Below, in pieces: positions 8,381 to 15,965 of a stretch of DNA of 38,320 nucleotides (position 1 is its first letter; every line of letters starts with the position of its first letter). Both the position numbers and the translations under genes were made by a program. Source of the stretch: Rhodospirillum sp. (GTDB lineage Bacteria > Pseudomonadota > Alphaproteobacteria > Rhodospirillales > Rhodospirillaceae); contig JAIOYK010000055.1 of NCBI GenBank assembly GCA_021741145.1, positions 1 to 38,320 of the forward strand, read 5' to 3'. The notes under the pieces were generated by a model. The model saw nothing but the letters and a program-made list of their open reading frames with translations. It was not told the origin of the DNA and searched no databases.

Positions 8381-9676
8381 TCAAATCCCCAGCTTGTCCC
8401 TCAGTCCGTAGTACCACGCTCCCAGGGCCGACAGCGGCACGCTCAAGGCCCGGCCTCCGGGGAAGGGCAGGCAAGGCAGGGCGGCCCAGGCGTCGAAGCG
8501 GTCCATCTGGCCGGACAGCCCTTCCGCCAGGAGGCGACCCAGGAGCTGGGTGGTGGTCACGCCGTGGCCGCTGTCGCCATGGCTGAACCAGACCGTCGGC
8601 GACAGGCGCCCGATATGGGGAACCCGGGTCAGGGTCAGGGCGAAATCGCCACTCCAGGCGAAGTCGATCTTGGCCTCCTTCAGCTCCGGAAAGGTTTTGA
8701 GCATCTTGGGCCGGACCGAAGCGGTGATGTCGGCCAGCTCCCGCGCCCCATAGACGATCCCCGCCCCATACAGCAGCCGGTTGTCCGCCGTGCGCCGGTA
8801 GTAGTCGAGGACGTAATTGCAATCCTCGACGCAGTGATTGGCGGGCAGCAGGTCGTCCAGCAGGGCGGGGTCCAGGGGTTCGGTGGTCAGCACCTGGGAG
8901 GAGGTGGGCATGAACTCCCGCTCCACCTTGGGGACCACGCCATGGAGATAGGCATTGCCGCAGACCAACACGGTCTCCGCGGTCACGGATCCCAGGGCGG
9001 TGCGGACCACGGGCTTGGGGCCGCTCTCGTCGATGGACAGGACGGGGGAGGATTCGTGGATCACCCCGCCCAACCTCTCGACGACGGTGGCGGAGCCCAG
9101 GCAGTAGTTCAGCGGATGCATATGGCCGCCCACATGGTCGATCATGCCGCCCACATAGCGGTCGGTCTTGACCACCTGGGGCAAGCGGGCCGCGTCGACC
9201 ATCTCCAGGCCACCCAGACCATTGGCCTCCCAGGTCCGTTTGAAGGTCTCCAGGCCGCGCATCTGCTTGGCGGTGAAGGCGGCGTGGAATCCCCCGTCCA
9301 CCAGATCGCAGGGGATGGCGTATTTGGCCACCCGATCGCGAATGATGGCCGCGCCCTCCTGGGCCATGGATGCGAGCGCCGTCTCGGCGTCCTTGCCATA
9401 GCGCTCCCGGATCGTGTCCAGGTCGCGGGAGTAGCCGTTGACCAATTGCCCGCCGTTGCGGCCGGAGGCGCCCCAGCCCACCCGGTTGGCCTCCAGGACG
9501 GTGACCGGGACTCCCTTCTCGGCCAGATGCAGGGCGGCGGACAGCCCGGTGAAGCCCGCGCCGATGACGCAGACCCCGGTGGTGACCGATTCGCGCAGGG
9601 CGGGGCGGTCGGGGGAGTCCTGGGCCGAGGCGGCGTAGTAGGACGGCGCGTGGGGTTGGGCGGGTGGGGCGTTCAT
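8381..9676 (-). CDS. FAD-dependent amine oxidoreductase, PuuB-like (DAO family)
   Basis: 431-residue flavoprotein. The dinucleotide-binding motif VIGAGFTGLSAALHLAEKG lies near residues 36-55, followed by VLEANRVGWGASGRNGGQLVNGYS, the second FAD signature of the gamma-glutamylputrescine oxidase/sarcosine oxidase-like branch. Near the C-terminus SGDFALTLTRVPHIGRL and HGDSGHGVTTTQLLG are the substrate/FAD contact segments of this group. The ATG at 9676 is 4 bases beyond the stop of the PuuA-like ligase gene, so the two are cotranscribed. In the Puu route this enzyme oxidises the gamma-glutamylated amine made by the ligase, giving an aldehyde, ammonia and peroxide. The exact amine is inferred only from pairing. 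The 159-base gap to the convergent LysR stop holds only GC-rich dyads without a U-run. Confidence 0.87.
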   Translation of the reverse strand: MNAPPAQPHAPSYYAASAQDSPDRPALRESVTTGVCVIGAGFTGLSAALHLAEKGVPVTVLEANRVGWGASGRNGGQLVNGYSRDLDTIRERYGKDAETALASMAQEGAAIIRDRVAKYAIPCDLVDGGFHAAFTAKQMRGLETFKRTWEANGLGGLEMVDAARLPQVVKTDRYVGGMIDHVGGHMHPLNYCLGSATVVERLGGVIHESSPVLSIDESGPKPVVRTALGSVTAETVLVCGNAYLHGVVPKVEREFMPTSSQVLTTEPLDPALLDDLLPANHCVEDCNYVLDYYRRTADNRLLYGAGIVYGARELADITASVRPKMLKTFPELKEAKIDFAWSGDFALTLTRVPHIGRLSPTVWFSHGDSGHGVTTTQLLGRLLAEGLSGQMDRFDAWAALPCLPFPGGRALSVPLSALGAWYYGLRDKLGI

Positions 9677-9680
9677 GGAG

Positions 9681-11054
9681 TCACACCGTTCTCAGATAGG
9701 CGTCGTATTCCACGTCGGTGACGCGCAGACGGTATTCGTCCAGTTCCTGGCGCTTGGTATCGGCGAAGATGCGTTGGAAATCGGCGCCCAGGTAATTGGC
9801 GATGAAGGGGGAGTCGGCGAACCGCTCGACGGTGCGTTCCCAGATGACCGTCAGGCGGGCACTTTCGTCCGAGGGGTCGCCCGGCGCGACGGGGGGAGGC
9901 GGCTCCATGGCGTCGACGATACCCTTGTGGGCCGCGGCGAGCAGTCCGGCGATGGTCAGATAGGGGTTCACATCGGCACCAGGCACCCGGTGTTCGATGC
10001 GGCTGGCGTTGGGGCTGCTGGTGATGACGCGGACCGCGGCATTCCGGTTGTCATAGCCCCAACAGGCGACGGTGGGCGAGTGCTCCGACAGCCAAAGGCG
10101 GCGGTAGGAATTCTGGTGCGGCGCGAACAGCAACATCGCGTCGGGCATGTATTTCAGCAAGCCCCCCACGGCGTGGCGGGTGATCTCGTTGGCGTCGTTC
10201 AGGGGGCTGGCGAAAACGTTGTTGCCCTCCTGGTCCAACAGGCTGAAGTGGACGTGCATGCCATTGCCTTCGCGGTCGCCATAGGGCTTGGCCATGAAGG
10301 TGGCGTCCAGGTCGTGCCGGGCGGCCACGCCCTTGACGATGCGCTTGAGCATCACCGCGTGGTCCGCGGCATCCAGGGCATCGGCGACATGCTTAAGGTT
10401 GATTTCGTATTGGCCCGGGCCGTTTTCCCGCAGGGTCGAATCCGCCGGGATCTCCATGCTTTGGCAGGCCTGGGAAATCTCGGCCAGCAGGGCCTCGTTG
10501 GCGTGCAATTCGGCGATGGACAGCACCTGGGTCTGCCAAGCCTGCCAGCGCCCCGTGCTGGAATTGGGCGGGCGCACCGGGTCAAGCGGGGTGCGGTGCC
10601 GGTCGATGAGATAGAATTCCAGTTCGGTGGCCACGACCGGGGTCAGTCCCATGTTGTGGAACCGTTCCTGCACTTGGGCCAACACCTGACGGGGATCGGC
10701 GAAGAAGGGGCCACCGTTTTCATCCAGCATGGTCATCATGACCTGGGCCATGGGCCGGTCGAACCAGGGCAGGGGGCAGAGGGTGCCATCGATGGGCATG
10801 CACAGGCCATCGGGATCGCCGGTGCCGTGGGCCAGACCGGCCTTGTCCACGTCCCGACCCCAGATGTCGAGCACCAGGGCCGACCGAGGCAGGGCCATGC
10901 CGCCGCAGAGGACTTCCTCGGCCCGGTCCCGGGGGATCCATTTTCCCCGGGCCACGCCATTCACGTCGACGACGAAGGCTTCGAGGATTTCTGTTTGGGG
11001 AAAGCGATGGAAATAGGCGGCGACCTGTGAGGGGGTCAGTCCAATGGGCAGCAT
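9681..11054 (-). CDS. Glutamine synthetase-family ligase, PuuA-like
   Basis: 457-residue enzyme of the GlnA superfamily. The N-terminal beta-grasp part has EAFVVDVNGVARGKWIPRD, and the catalytic part carries the metal/glutamate ligand segment VVATELEFYLID, then ENGPGQYEINLKH, GNGMHVHFSLLD, NSYRRLW and the nucleotide-binding NRNAAVRV and NPYLTIAGLLAA. These mark the gamma-glutamylpolyamine synthetase branch rather than nitrogen-assimilating GlnA, which carries a C-terminal adenylylation site not seen here. It would ligate glutamate to an amine such as putrescine using ATP. The next gene is the PuuB-like oxidase. No aldehyde dehydrogenase (PuuC) or amidase (PuuD) partner is within the window, so the route is incomplete locally. 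The start at 11054 has only a weak ribosome-binding site. Confidence 0.87.
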   Translation of the reverse strand: MLPIGLTPSQVAAYFHRFPQTEILEAFVVDVNGVARGKWIPRDRAEEVLCGGMALPRSALVLDIWGRDVDKAGLAHGTGDPDGLCMPIDGTLCPLPWFDRPMAQVMMTMLDENGGPFFADPRQVLAQVQERFHNMGLTPVVATELEFYLIDRHRTPLDPVRPPNSSTGRWQAWQTQVLSIAELHANEALLAEISQACQSMEIPADSTLRENGPGQYEINLKHVADALDAADHAVMLKRIVKGVAARHDLDATFMAKPYGDREGNGMHVHFSLLDQEGNNVFASPLNDANEITRHAVGGLLKYMPDAMLLFAPHQNSYRRLWLSEHSPTVACWGYDNRNAAVRVITSSPNASRIEHRVPGADVNPYLTIAGLLAAAHKGIVDAMEPPPPVAPGDPSDESARLTVIWERTVERFADSPFIANYLGADFQRIFADTKRQELDEYRLRVTDVEYDAYLRTV

Positions 11055-11099
11055 TTTACACCGTTCGCGACGCGGATCCCAATACGATCCGCGACTCCA

Positions 11100-12611
11100 T
11101 CATGCCCCGAAATCGTCCGTTTGGCGAGATGATGATTGGATCCATTTCGCATCCAGTTCATTCCCCGTGGGTGGGCCGTCGTCGACGATCACCTGATTCC
11201 GACCGGCACCCTTGGCCGTGTAGAGGGCGCGGTCGGACCGGGTGAGCAGGTCTTTCACCATCATTGGACCGGATTGCCCGGGTCGGACCTGGGCCATACC
11301 GATGGAGATGGTCAAGCTGGTTGGAACCACATTTCCCGCCAGATCGGTCAGGAGAAGGCTCATATCCTCGACGGCGCGGCGCAGGAGTTCGGCTTTCCGG
11401 CGCGCGTCCCGTTCGGACAGGGGCAGGTAAAGGGCGAATTCCTCGCCCCCCAGGCGGGCCACCTGGTCGCCGTCCTTCAGGGAGGCCCGCAGCAGGCGTC
11501 CGATGGCCCGGAGAACATCGTCCCCCGCGGCATGCCCCAGAGTGTCGTTGACCCGCTTGAAGTAGTCGATGTCCAACATCAACATGGCCCCCCGGTCTTG
11601 CCGCTCGTGCAGGACCCGTTCCAAGGTGGCGCGGAAGGCCCGTCGGTTGGGTAGGCCAGTCAGGGGATCGGTCAGGGCGGCACGGTTCAATTCCTGCTCG
11701 CGGGCCTTGCGGTCGCCAGCTTCCAACACCAGACCGGCCAGCCGCAGGGGCATGCCCTCGCCGGAGGCATGGGACGTCACATCGGTGATCAATTCCACCC
11801 AAAGGATGTCGCCGTCCCGTTTGTGGGCCATGACATCCATACGGAAGCCCGTGGACGCCCCATCCAGACAATCACGAATCGCGTTCAGGGCCGTGCCCCG
11901 GTCTTCCTCTCGCACGTGGCGAAGCAGGCGGCGGAATGTCATCTGGGCATAGGGAGGGGGGTACCCCAGCATGGTGAACAGGGTGTCCGAACACCATAGG
12001 CGTCGGGTGGTCAGGTCCAGTTCCCACAGGCCCGCGCCCCGGTATTGCTCCATCACCGCGAACTGGCGGGCCAGGGTGCTTTGGCGTTCCAGATGGATGG
12101 ACCCGGCGATAAGTCCCGCCATCGTCTGAAGGAACGCGATGTCGTCCTCGGACCAATCCACGGCCCGTTCGCAATCGTCCAGACCCAGGGTTCCCCACCA
12201 CGTGCCACCGACCATGATTGGCGCCGTCGCCATGGCCAGGATCCCTTGGGAAAACATATCGTCCCTGAGGCCGCACTCGGGCAGATCCTGGGTACGGAAC
12301 GCATTGGGTTGGCCCGCGATTCGTCCGGCCACGAGATCCCGATATTCGGAGCATTCAAAGGTGCTGCGAAACAGGCGGAAGCGGTTTTGTTGGAGTTGGG
12401 ACCAGCGTGAATCTGGCGCATATTCGAAGATCTGATCCTGCACCACATGGTCGTCGGCTCGGTGGATGAGTTGGAAAACCCAAACCCGACTGACTCCGGT
12501 GGCCTTGCCAACGGAAGCCAGTGCCGCCCGCACGCTTCCAGGCCAGTCCCCTCCTGTACTTAGGATCTGGGCGCAGTCCGACAGACTGGCCAGGAATCTG
12601 TTCTTGGTCAC
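11100..12611 (-). CDS. Diguanylate cyclase with GAF-like and PAS-like sensor regions
   Basis: About 503 residues, no membrane helix. An N-terminal GAF-like region (about residues 10-165, with MATAPIMVGGTWWGTLGLDD) is followed by a PAS region (about 180-300, with RGAGLWELDLTTRRLWCSDTLF and a PAC-like end). The GGDEF domain then runs from TDPLTGLPNRRAFRATLERV to the end. The active-site motif GGEEF is at about residues 388-392, so cyclic-di-GMP synthesis is expected. The inhibitory I-site position reads KDGD instead of RxxD, so product inhibition may be weak. I prefer GTG at 12611, with GGGAAG upstream, over TTG at 12638, which has no ribosome-binding site. The signal sensed is unknown. Confidence 0.88.
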   Translation of the reverse strand: MTKNRFLASLSDCAQILSTGGDWPGSVRAALASVGKATGVSRVWVFQLIHRADDHVVQDQIFEYAPDSRWSQLQQNRFRLFRSTFECSEYRDLVAGRIAGQPNAFRTQDLPECGLRDDMFSQGILAMATAPIMVGGTWWGTLGLDDCERAVDWSEDDIAFLQTMAGLIAGSIHLERQSTLARQFAVMEQYRGAGLWELDLTTRRLWCSDTLFTMLGYPPPYAQMTFRRLLRHVREEDRGTALNAIRDCLDGASTGFRMDVMAHKRDGDILWVELITDVTSHASGEGMPLRLAGLVLEAGDRKAREQELNRAALTDPLTGLPNRRAFRATLERVLHERQDRGAMLMLDIDYFKRVNDTLGHAAGDDVLRAIGRLLRASLKDGDQVARLGGEEFALYLPLSERDARRKAELLRRAVEDMSLLLTDLAGNVVPTSLTISIGMAQVRPGQSGPMMVKDLLTRSDRALYTAKGAGRNQVIVDDGPPTGNELDAKWIQSSSRQTDDFGA

Positions 12612-12754
12612 ATCCGTCTTCCCTGTCGGATCTCGCAAGTTAGGATGGAAACACGTTCCCCGTTTCCCAAGGATACAGCCGTGGCGCGATCATTTTCGCG
12701 ATCACCCCTCATTCTTGATCAGAAGCCTTACGATTTGGTTAGCCCTATCGTCAC

Positions 12755-12767
12755 CAAGGTTACCTTG
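12755..12767. repeat. Short perfect dyad CAAGGTTACCTTG upstream of the GGDEF gene
   Basis: A 13-base palindrome with 6-base arms around one central base, about 145 bases upstream of the diguanylate cyclase start in the 12612-12854 intergenic region. It could be a regulator site. A second local feature is the repeated GCGATC around 12685-12702. Chance occurrence cannot be excluded. Confidence 0.3.
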
Positions 12768-12854
12768 TCAACGGAATGGCGAGGAGGGGCGGAGCGAGGG
12801 ACTGTTCGCGATGGGGAAGGGTGGGCACCAATACCTGGTTGGAAGGGGCGAGGA

Positions 12855-14423
12855 TCACGTTCCAAAAAGGTCGCCTTGGCCAGCTTCCGAGTCCTCGGGC
12901 AGGCCCGGGGCTGTCGCCCACCCCAGGGCGGGCAGGGCGATAATCCGTTTGCCATAGGCGTCCTCGCGCATGGCGATGGCGCCTTGGCCTTCCAGGTAGT
13001 CAAGCAAGCCCCGGCCCCGGCGGGGGGAGCGGGAGCCGCGGGCTCGGGCGATGGCCAGATCCGAAGGGCAAGGGGAGCGATCCCGGGCGGCCCGGGCGAT
13101 CAACAGATAGATGGCCCGCAGGTCCTCCGGCAGGGTTTCCGCGGCCTGTTGGGCGGCGATCCATTCGGGATCCTCCGCAGTTTCGCTGTCGACACCGGCC
13201 CGGGCGACGGATAGCCGTCGGCGGAAGGCTCCAAGGTCCAGCAACCGTCCGTTGACCCGCTGGGACCGGCAACGCACCAGGAAGTCCTGGTAGAGGACCG
13301 CCTCGTTGCGGAAGGGGGCCTCGGGATCTTCCAGGATCTCGCGCAGGACCTCGTCCAGGCGGGCCATGGATGGGGCGGTCGGACCGGAGGGAGGGGAGGC
13401 GGCGATCGGATCCGTCGTGGCCGGGCTCGGGCCCGCGGAGGGGGCCGGGCTCGGGCCCGCGGGGGGGGGCGGACTCAGGCCCGCGGGGGTTGCCTGGTTC
13501 ACCCGGTCGAGGATCTCCCGCATGGAGGGCCGCGGCGCGGTGCGCTCCGAGGGGCGGGGTACGGGGAAGGCGTCGATCTGCATGATCAGGTCGCGGGCAT
13601 GTTCCGGCGGGGTTTCAGGCAGGGGCAACAGCGCCGGTCCGCCGCCCCGGCCGCCGGTTTTCACGTCGCCGATCTTCAGGGACAGGGGACGGCGGGACAG
13701 GGCGGGACCCAGGGCGATGAAATGGCCCCGGTCGAGGTCCCGGAACATCTCCGCCTGGCGCCGCTCCATACCCAGAAGATCCGCGGCGCGGACCATGTCG
13801 ATATCCAGAAAGGTCCGACCCATGAGGAAATTCGAGGCCTCCGCGGCCACATTCTTGGCCAACTTCGCCAGCCGTTGGGTGGCGATGATCCCGGCCAATC
13901 CCCGCTTCCGTCCTCGGCACATCAGGTTGGTCATGGCCCCGAGCGAGGTCTTGCGGGCCTCGTCGGAGACCTCTCCCGCCACGGCCGGGGCGAACATCTG
14001 GGCTTCGTCGACCACAACCAGCATGGGGTACCAGTAGTCCCGCTCCATGTCGAACAGGCCACCCAGGAAGGCCGCGGCCCGGCGCATCTGCAGTTCGGTT
14101 TCCAGGCTTTCCAGGTTCAACACCACCGAGACCCGGTGTTCCCGAACACGCCCCGCGATCTGTTGTAGCGCGTTTTCCGTATGGGCCGAGGCGTCGACGA
14201 CGACATGGCCATAGTCGTCGGCCAGGGTGACGAAGTCCCCTTCCGGGTCGATCACGGCCTGTTGGACCCAGGGGGCGGACTGCTCCATCAGGCGGCGCAG
14301 CAAATGGGACTTGCCCGAGCCCGAGTTGCCCTGGACCAGCAGGCGGGTGGCCAGCAGTTCTTCTAGATCCATCAGGGCGGCCTCGCCGGTTCGGGTCTGT
14401 CCCATGTCGATGCCGATGGTCAT
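12855..14423 (-). CDS. HerA/DUF87-like ATPase with a proline-rich linker
   Basis: 522 residues. The P-loop GNSGSGKS at about 32-39 and Walker B LVVVDEAQMF near 135-143 frame a HerA/FtsK-type ATPase core, followed by IIATQRLAKLAKNVAAEASNFLMG, the sensor/arginine-finger region typical of HerA-like DUF87 proteins. After about residue 280 there is a low-complexity linker of AGPSP-type repeats (about 311-335), then a C-terminal region of about 180 residues rich in arginine that I do not recognise. HerA-like ATPases translocate DNA or remodel nucleoprotein, but many of this stand-alone type are uncharacterised. No nurA-like nuclease is adjacent. The gene is divergent from the aldolase over 203 bases. 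Confidence 0.8.
   Translation of the reverse strand: MTIGIDMGQTRTGEAALMDLEELLATRLLVQGNSGSGKSHLLRRLMEQSAPWVQQAVIDPEGDFVTLADDYGHVVVDASAHTENALQQIAGRVREHRVSVVLNLESLETELQMRRAAAFLGGLFDMERDYWYPMLVVVDEAQMFAPAVAGEVSDEARKTSLGAMTNLMCRGRKRGLAGIIATQRLAKLAKNVAAEASNFLMGRTFLDIDMVRAADLLGMERRQAEMFRDLDRGHFIALGPALSRRPLSLKIGDVKTGGRGGGPALLPLPETPPEHARDLIMQIDAFPVPRPSERTAPRPSMREILDRVNQATPAGLSPPPPAGPSPAPSAGPSPATTDPIAASPPSGPTAPSMARLDEVLREILEDPEAPFRNEAVLYQDFLVRCRSQRVNGRLLDLGAFRRRLSVARAGVDSETAEDPEWIAAQQAAETLPEDLRAIYLLIARAARDRSPCPSDLAIARARGSRSPRRGRGLLDYLEGQGAIAMREDAYGKRIIALPALGWATAPGLPEDSEAGQGDLFGT
13419..13490. repeat. Degenerate tandem repeat encoding AGPSP-type linker
   Basis: Three imperfect GC-rich units of about 24-29 bases (core GGGCTCGGGCCCGCGG) inside the HerA-like gene encode Ala-Gly-Pro-Ser-Pro repeats in the linker between the ATPase core and the C-terminal region. 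Such repeats can change copy number by slippage, so linker length may vary between strains. Confidence 0.7.
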
Positions 14424-14626
14424 GAGGGGCGGTGGGTCCTTATCCTGGTCCTGGAGATCGATGGGGGTGGAAGGGTGCGACTCTCGTCATGCGGCGCCCG
14501 CTGTCAAGTCCTGGAATGGCGTTGGGGCGCGGGTGGCCCCTTCCGTCCCCTGTCGTGGGTGGCGTATGCTCTTGGCACCATACACAATGTACAATACAGG
14601 TCGGACCTGCTTTCGGAGGAACCCAT

Positions 14627-15406
14627 ATGCGCGCCAATGCCGTCCGTCTCGCCTGGGAGGAAGGTCGCCAGGTCGTTTCCGCCTGGATCGGTATCCCCAA
14701 TCCCCTTCTCGCCGAGTTTTTCGCCTCCCATCCCGTGGACGCGGTGATCGTCGACATGCAGCATGGCATGAATGGGACCGACAGCATGCTCGCCATGCTC
14801 CAGGGCATCACCGCCCAAAACGGCCCGACGCCCTTCGTTCGTCTGCCCTGGAACACGCCCGCGGAAACCATGAAGGCCCTGGACGGAGGCGCGCTCGGTG
14901 TCATCTGTCCGATGATCGATACGGCCGAGGAGGCCGCGACCTTCGTCGCCAATTGCCGCTATTTCCCCCGGGGACGGCGCAGCGTGGGGCCACCCCGGGC
15001 GATTCTCGCCCATGGGGCCGACTACATGGAAAAGGCCGACGACGAGGTCATCGCGCTGGCCATGATCGAGACACTGGAGGGACTCGAGAACGTCGATGCC
15101 ATCGCCGCCACGCCGGAATTGGATGGTCTGTTCATGGGGCCGGGGGATCTGGCCCGGGTGGTCACGGGCAAATTCGGACTGAACCTGAACGATCCCGACT
15201 ATCGGGCCGCGGTGATGCGCATCCTGGAAGCCGGACACCGGGCGGGCAAGAAGGTGGGGACCTACGCCCCCGATACGGCCTTCGGGACGGAGATGCTCGA
15301 ATTGGGCTTCGATCTGGTGACCATGGGCGCCGATAGTCTGATCCTGGGGCGCGGGATTAGCAGGGAACTGGAAGAGCTGAATGAGGTCCGAAAGGTTAAA
15401 GGTTGA
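14627..15406 (+). CDS. HpcH/HpaI-family aldolase
   Basis: 259-residue class II aldolase of the phosphoenolpyruvate/pyruvate TIM-barrel superfamily. Seen are AVIVDMQHGMNG (active-site/base region), PFVRLPWNTPAETMKALDGGALGVICPM, the metal-binding MIETLEGLENVDAI, GLFMGPGDLA and the closing GADSLILGRGI. Relatives cleave 4-hydroxy-2-oxo acids (for example 2-keto-3-deoxy sugar acids or 4-hydroxy-2-ketoheptanedioate) to pyruvate and an aldehyde; the substrate here is not determined. The start at 14627 has GGAGGA 9 bases upstream, although the frame is open from 14432. It stands alone on the plus strand, followed by a possible terminator. Confidence 0.88.
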   Translation: MRANAVRLAWEEGRQVVSAWIGIPNPLLAEFFASHPVDAVIVDMQHGMNGTDSMLAMLQGITAQNGPTPFVRLPWNTPAETMKALDGGALGVICPMIDTAEEAATFVANCRYFPRGRRSVGPPRAILAHGADYMEKADDEVIALAMIETLEGLENVDAIAATPELDGLFMGPGDLARVVTGKFGLNLNDPDYRAAVMRILEAGHRAGKKVGTYAPDTAFGTEMLELGFDLVTMGADSLILGRGISRELEELNEVRKVKG

Positions 15407-15430
15407 CTTGTTTGGTCAATTATTTTTCTT
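15401..15430 (+). terminator. Candidate Rho-independent terminator of the aldolase gene
   Basis: A short dyad TTGAC (15403-15407) / GTCAA (15415-15419), extendable by two G-U pairs, overlaps the aldolase stop codon and is followed by TTATTTTTCTT. The stem is weak, but the U-rich tract is one of few in this GC-rich region. Confidence 0.45.
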
Positions 15431-15498
15431 GCCTTGGATGCGAAATGTCATAAATTTGATGGGATGTCGCTAGAAGGCTTTTGATTCGGATTCCCGCT

Positions 15499-15513
15499 CT
15501 TTCGGAACGAAAG
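15499..15513. repeat. Inverted repeat CTTTCG-GAA-CGAAAG upstream of the 105-aa gene
   Basis: Perfect 6-base arms with a 3-base centre, 65 bases upstream of the start at 15578. The region 15407-15577 is AT-rich compared with the surroundings and should contain the promoter. The dyad could be an operator. An EcfG-type GGAAC is embedded but lacks a matching -10. Confidence 0.35.
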
Positions 15514-15577
15514 GGATCTTTCACGCATTGACTTCAGGACCGCATTTTCAGGATCGCAAGGGATCGAGGAGTCAACA

Positions 15578-15895
15578 ATGTCCGGACCCACGCAAAAGGA
15601 TTACGAGCGTCTGTTTGCCCTTTATGGCGACGCCGTCGATACGGCCTATCGGGACATGCCAGAGGGGGAAGCCGGCCATTTTGATCTTCTGTTCGAGCAA
15701 TTGATGACCCTGTTGGCGAAGGGGTCCGCCTTCAATGCCACGATTCACCGGGACTTTACCTCGGCCGCCGAACTGTACAAGATCGGCGACCCCCTGATCC
15801 TGAAACGCCTGACCGACCCGGACAACCGGCTGTTCGTTCTAAGCGATTTCAAGGACTATCTGTTCCTGACCCGCAAGCTGAGTCGGGCCGGATAA
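15578..15895 (+). CDS. Unknown 105-residue protein
   Basis: I do not recognise this protein. It has a clear ribosome-binding site (GAGGAG, 7 bases before ATG) and alphaproteobacterial codon usage, so it is probably real. The product is soluble, slightly acidic at the start and likely all-helical (AYRDMPEGEAGHFDLLFEQL, ILKRLTDPDNRLFVLSDFKD), without cysteine, signal peptide or membrane segment. It is convergent with the soluble chemoreceptor gene, separated by a 27-base tandem duplication. A functional link to chemotaxis is possible but not shown. Confidence 0.75.
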   Translation: MSGPTQKDYERLFALYGDAVDTAYRDMPEGEAGHFDLLFEQLMTLLAKGSAFNATIHRDFTSAAELYKIGDPLILKRLTDPDNRLFVLSDFKDYLFLTRKLSRAG

Positions 15896-15900
15896 TGAGC

Positions 15901-15954
15901 CTTCGCCTGTCTGGCCAGTTCGCGGGCCTTCGCCCGCTTGGCCAGTTCGCGGGC
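15901..15954. repeat. Two tandem 27-base units with a GC hairpin between convergent genes
   Basis: Unit 1 is 15901-15927 and unit 2 is 15928-15954, identical at 24 of 27 positions; the shared core is TGGCCAGTTCGCGGGC. The junction forms GCGGGC-CTTC-GCCCGC (15922-15937), a 6-base stem with a tetraloop. Its position between convergent stops suggests a bidirectional terminator, although no U-run follows. Confidence 0.7.
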
Positions 15955-15965
15955 CTACTTCGCTC

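Noticed and set aside
14572-14600. TTGGCA and TACAAT near the aldolase gene as a sigma-70 promoter
   Set aside because: The two elements are only 12 bases apart, too short for a standard promoter.
15504-15528. GGAAC as an EcfG-type -35 element
   Set aside because: No CGTT-like -10 at 16-17 bases downstream.
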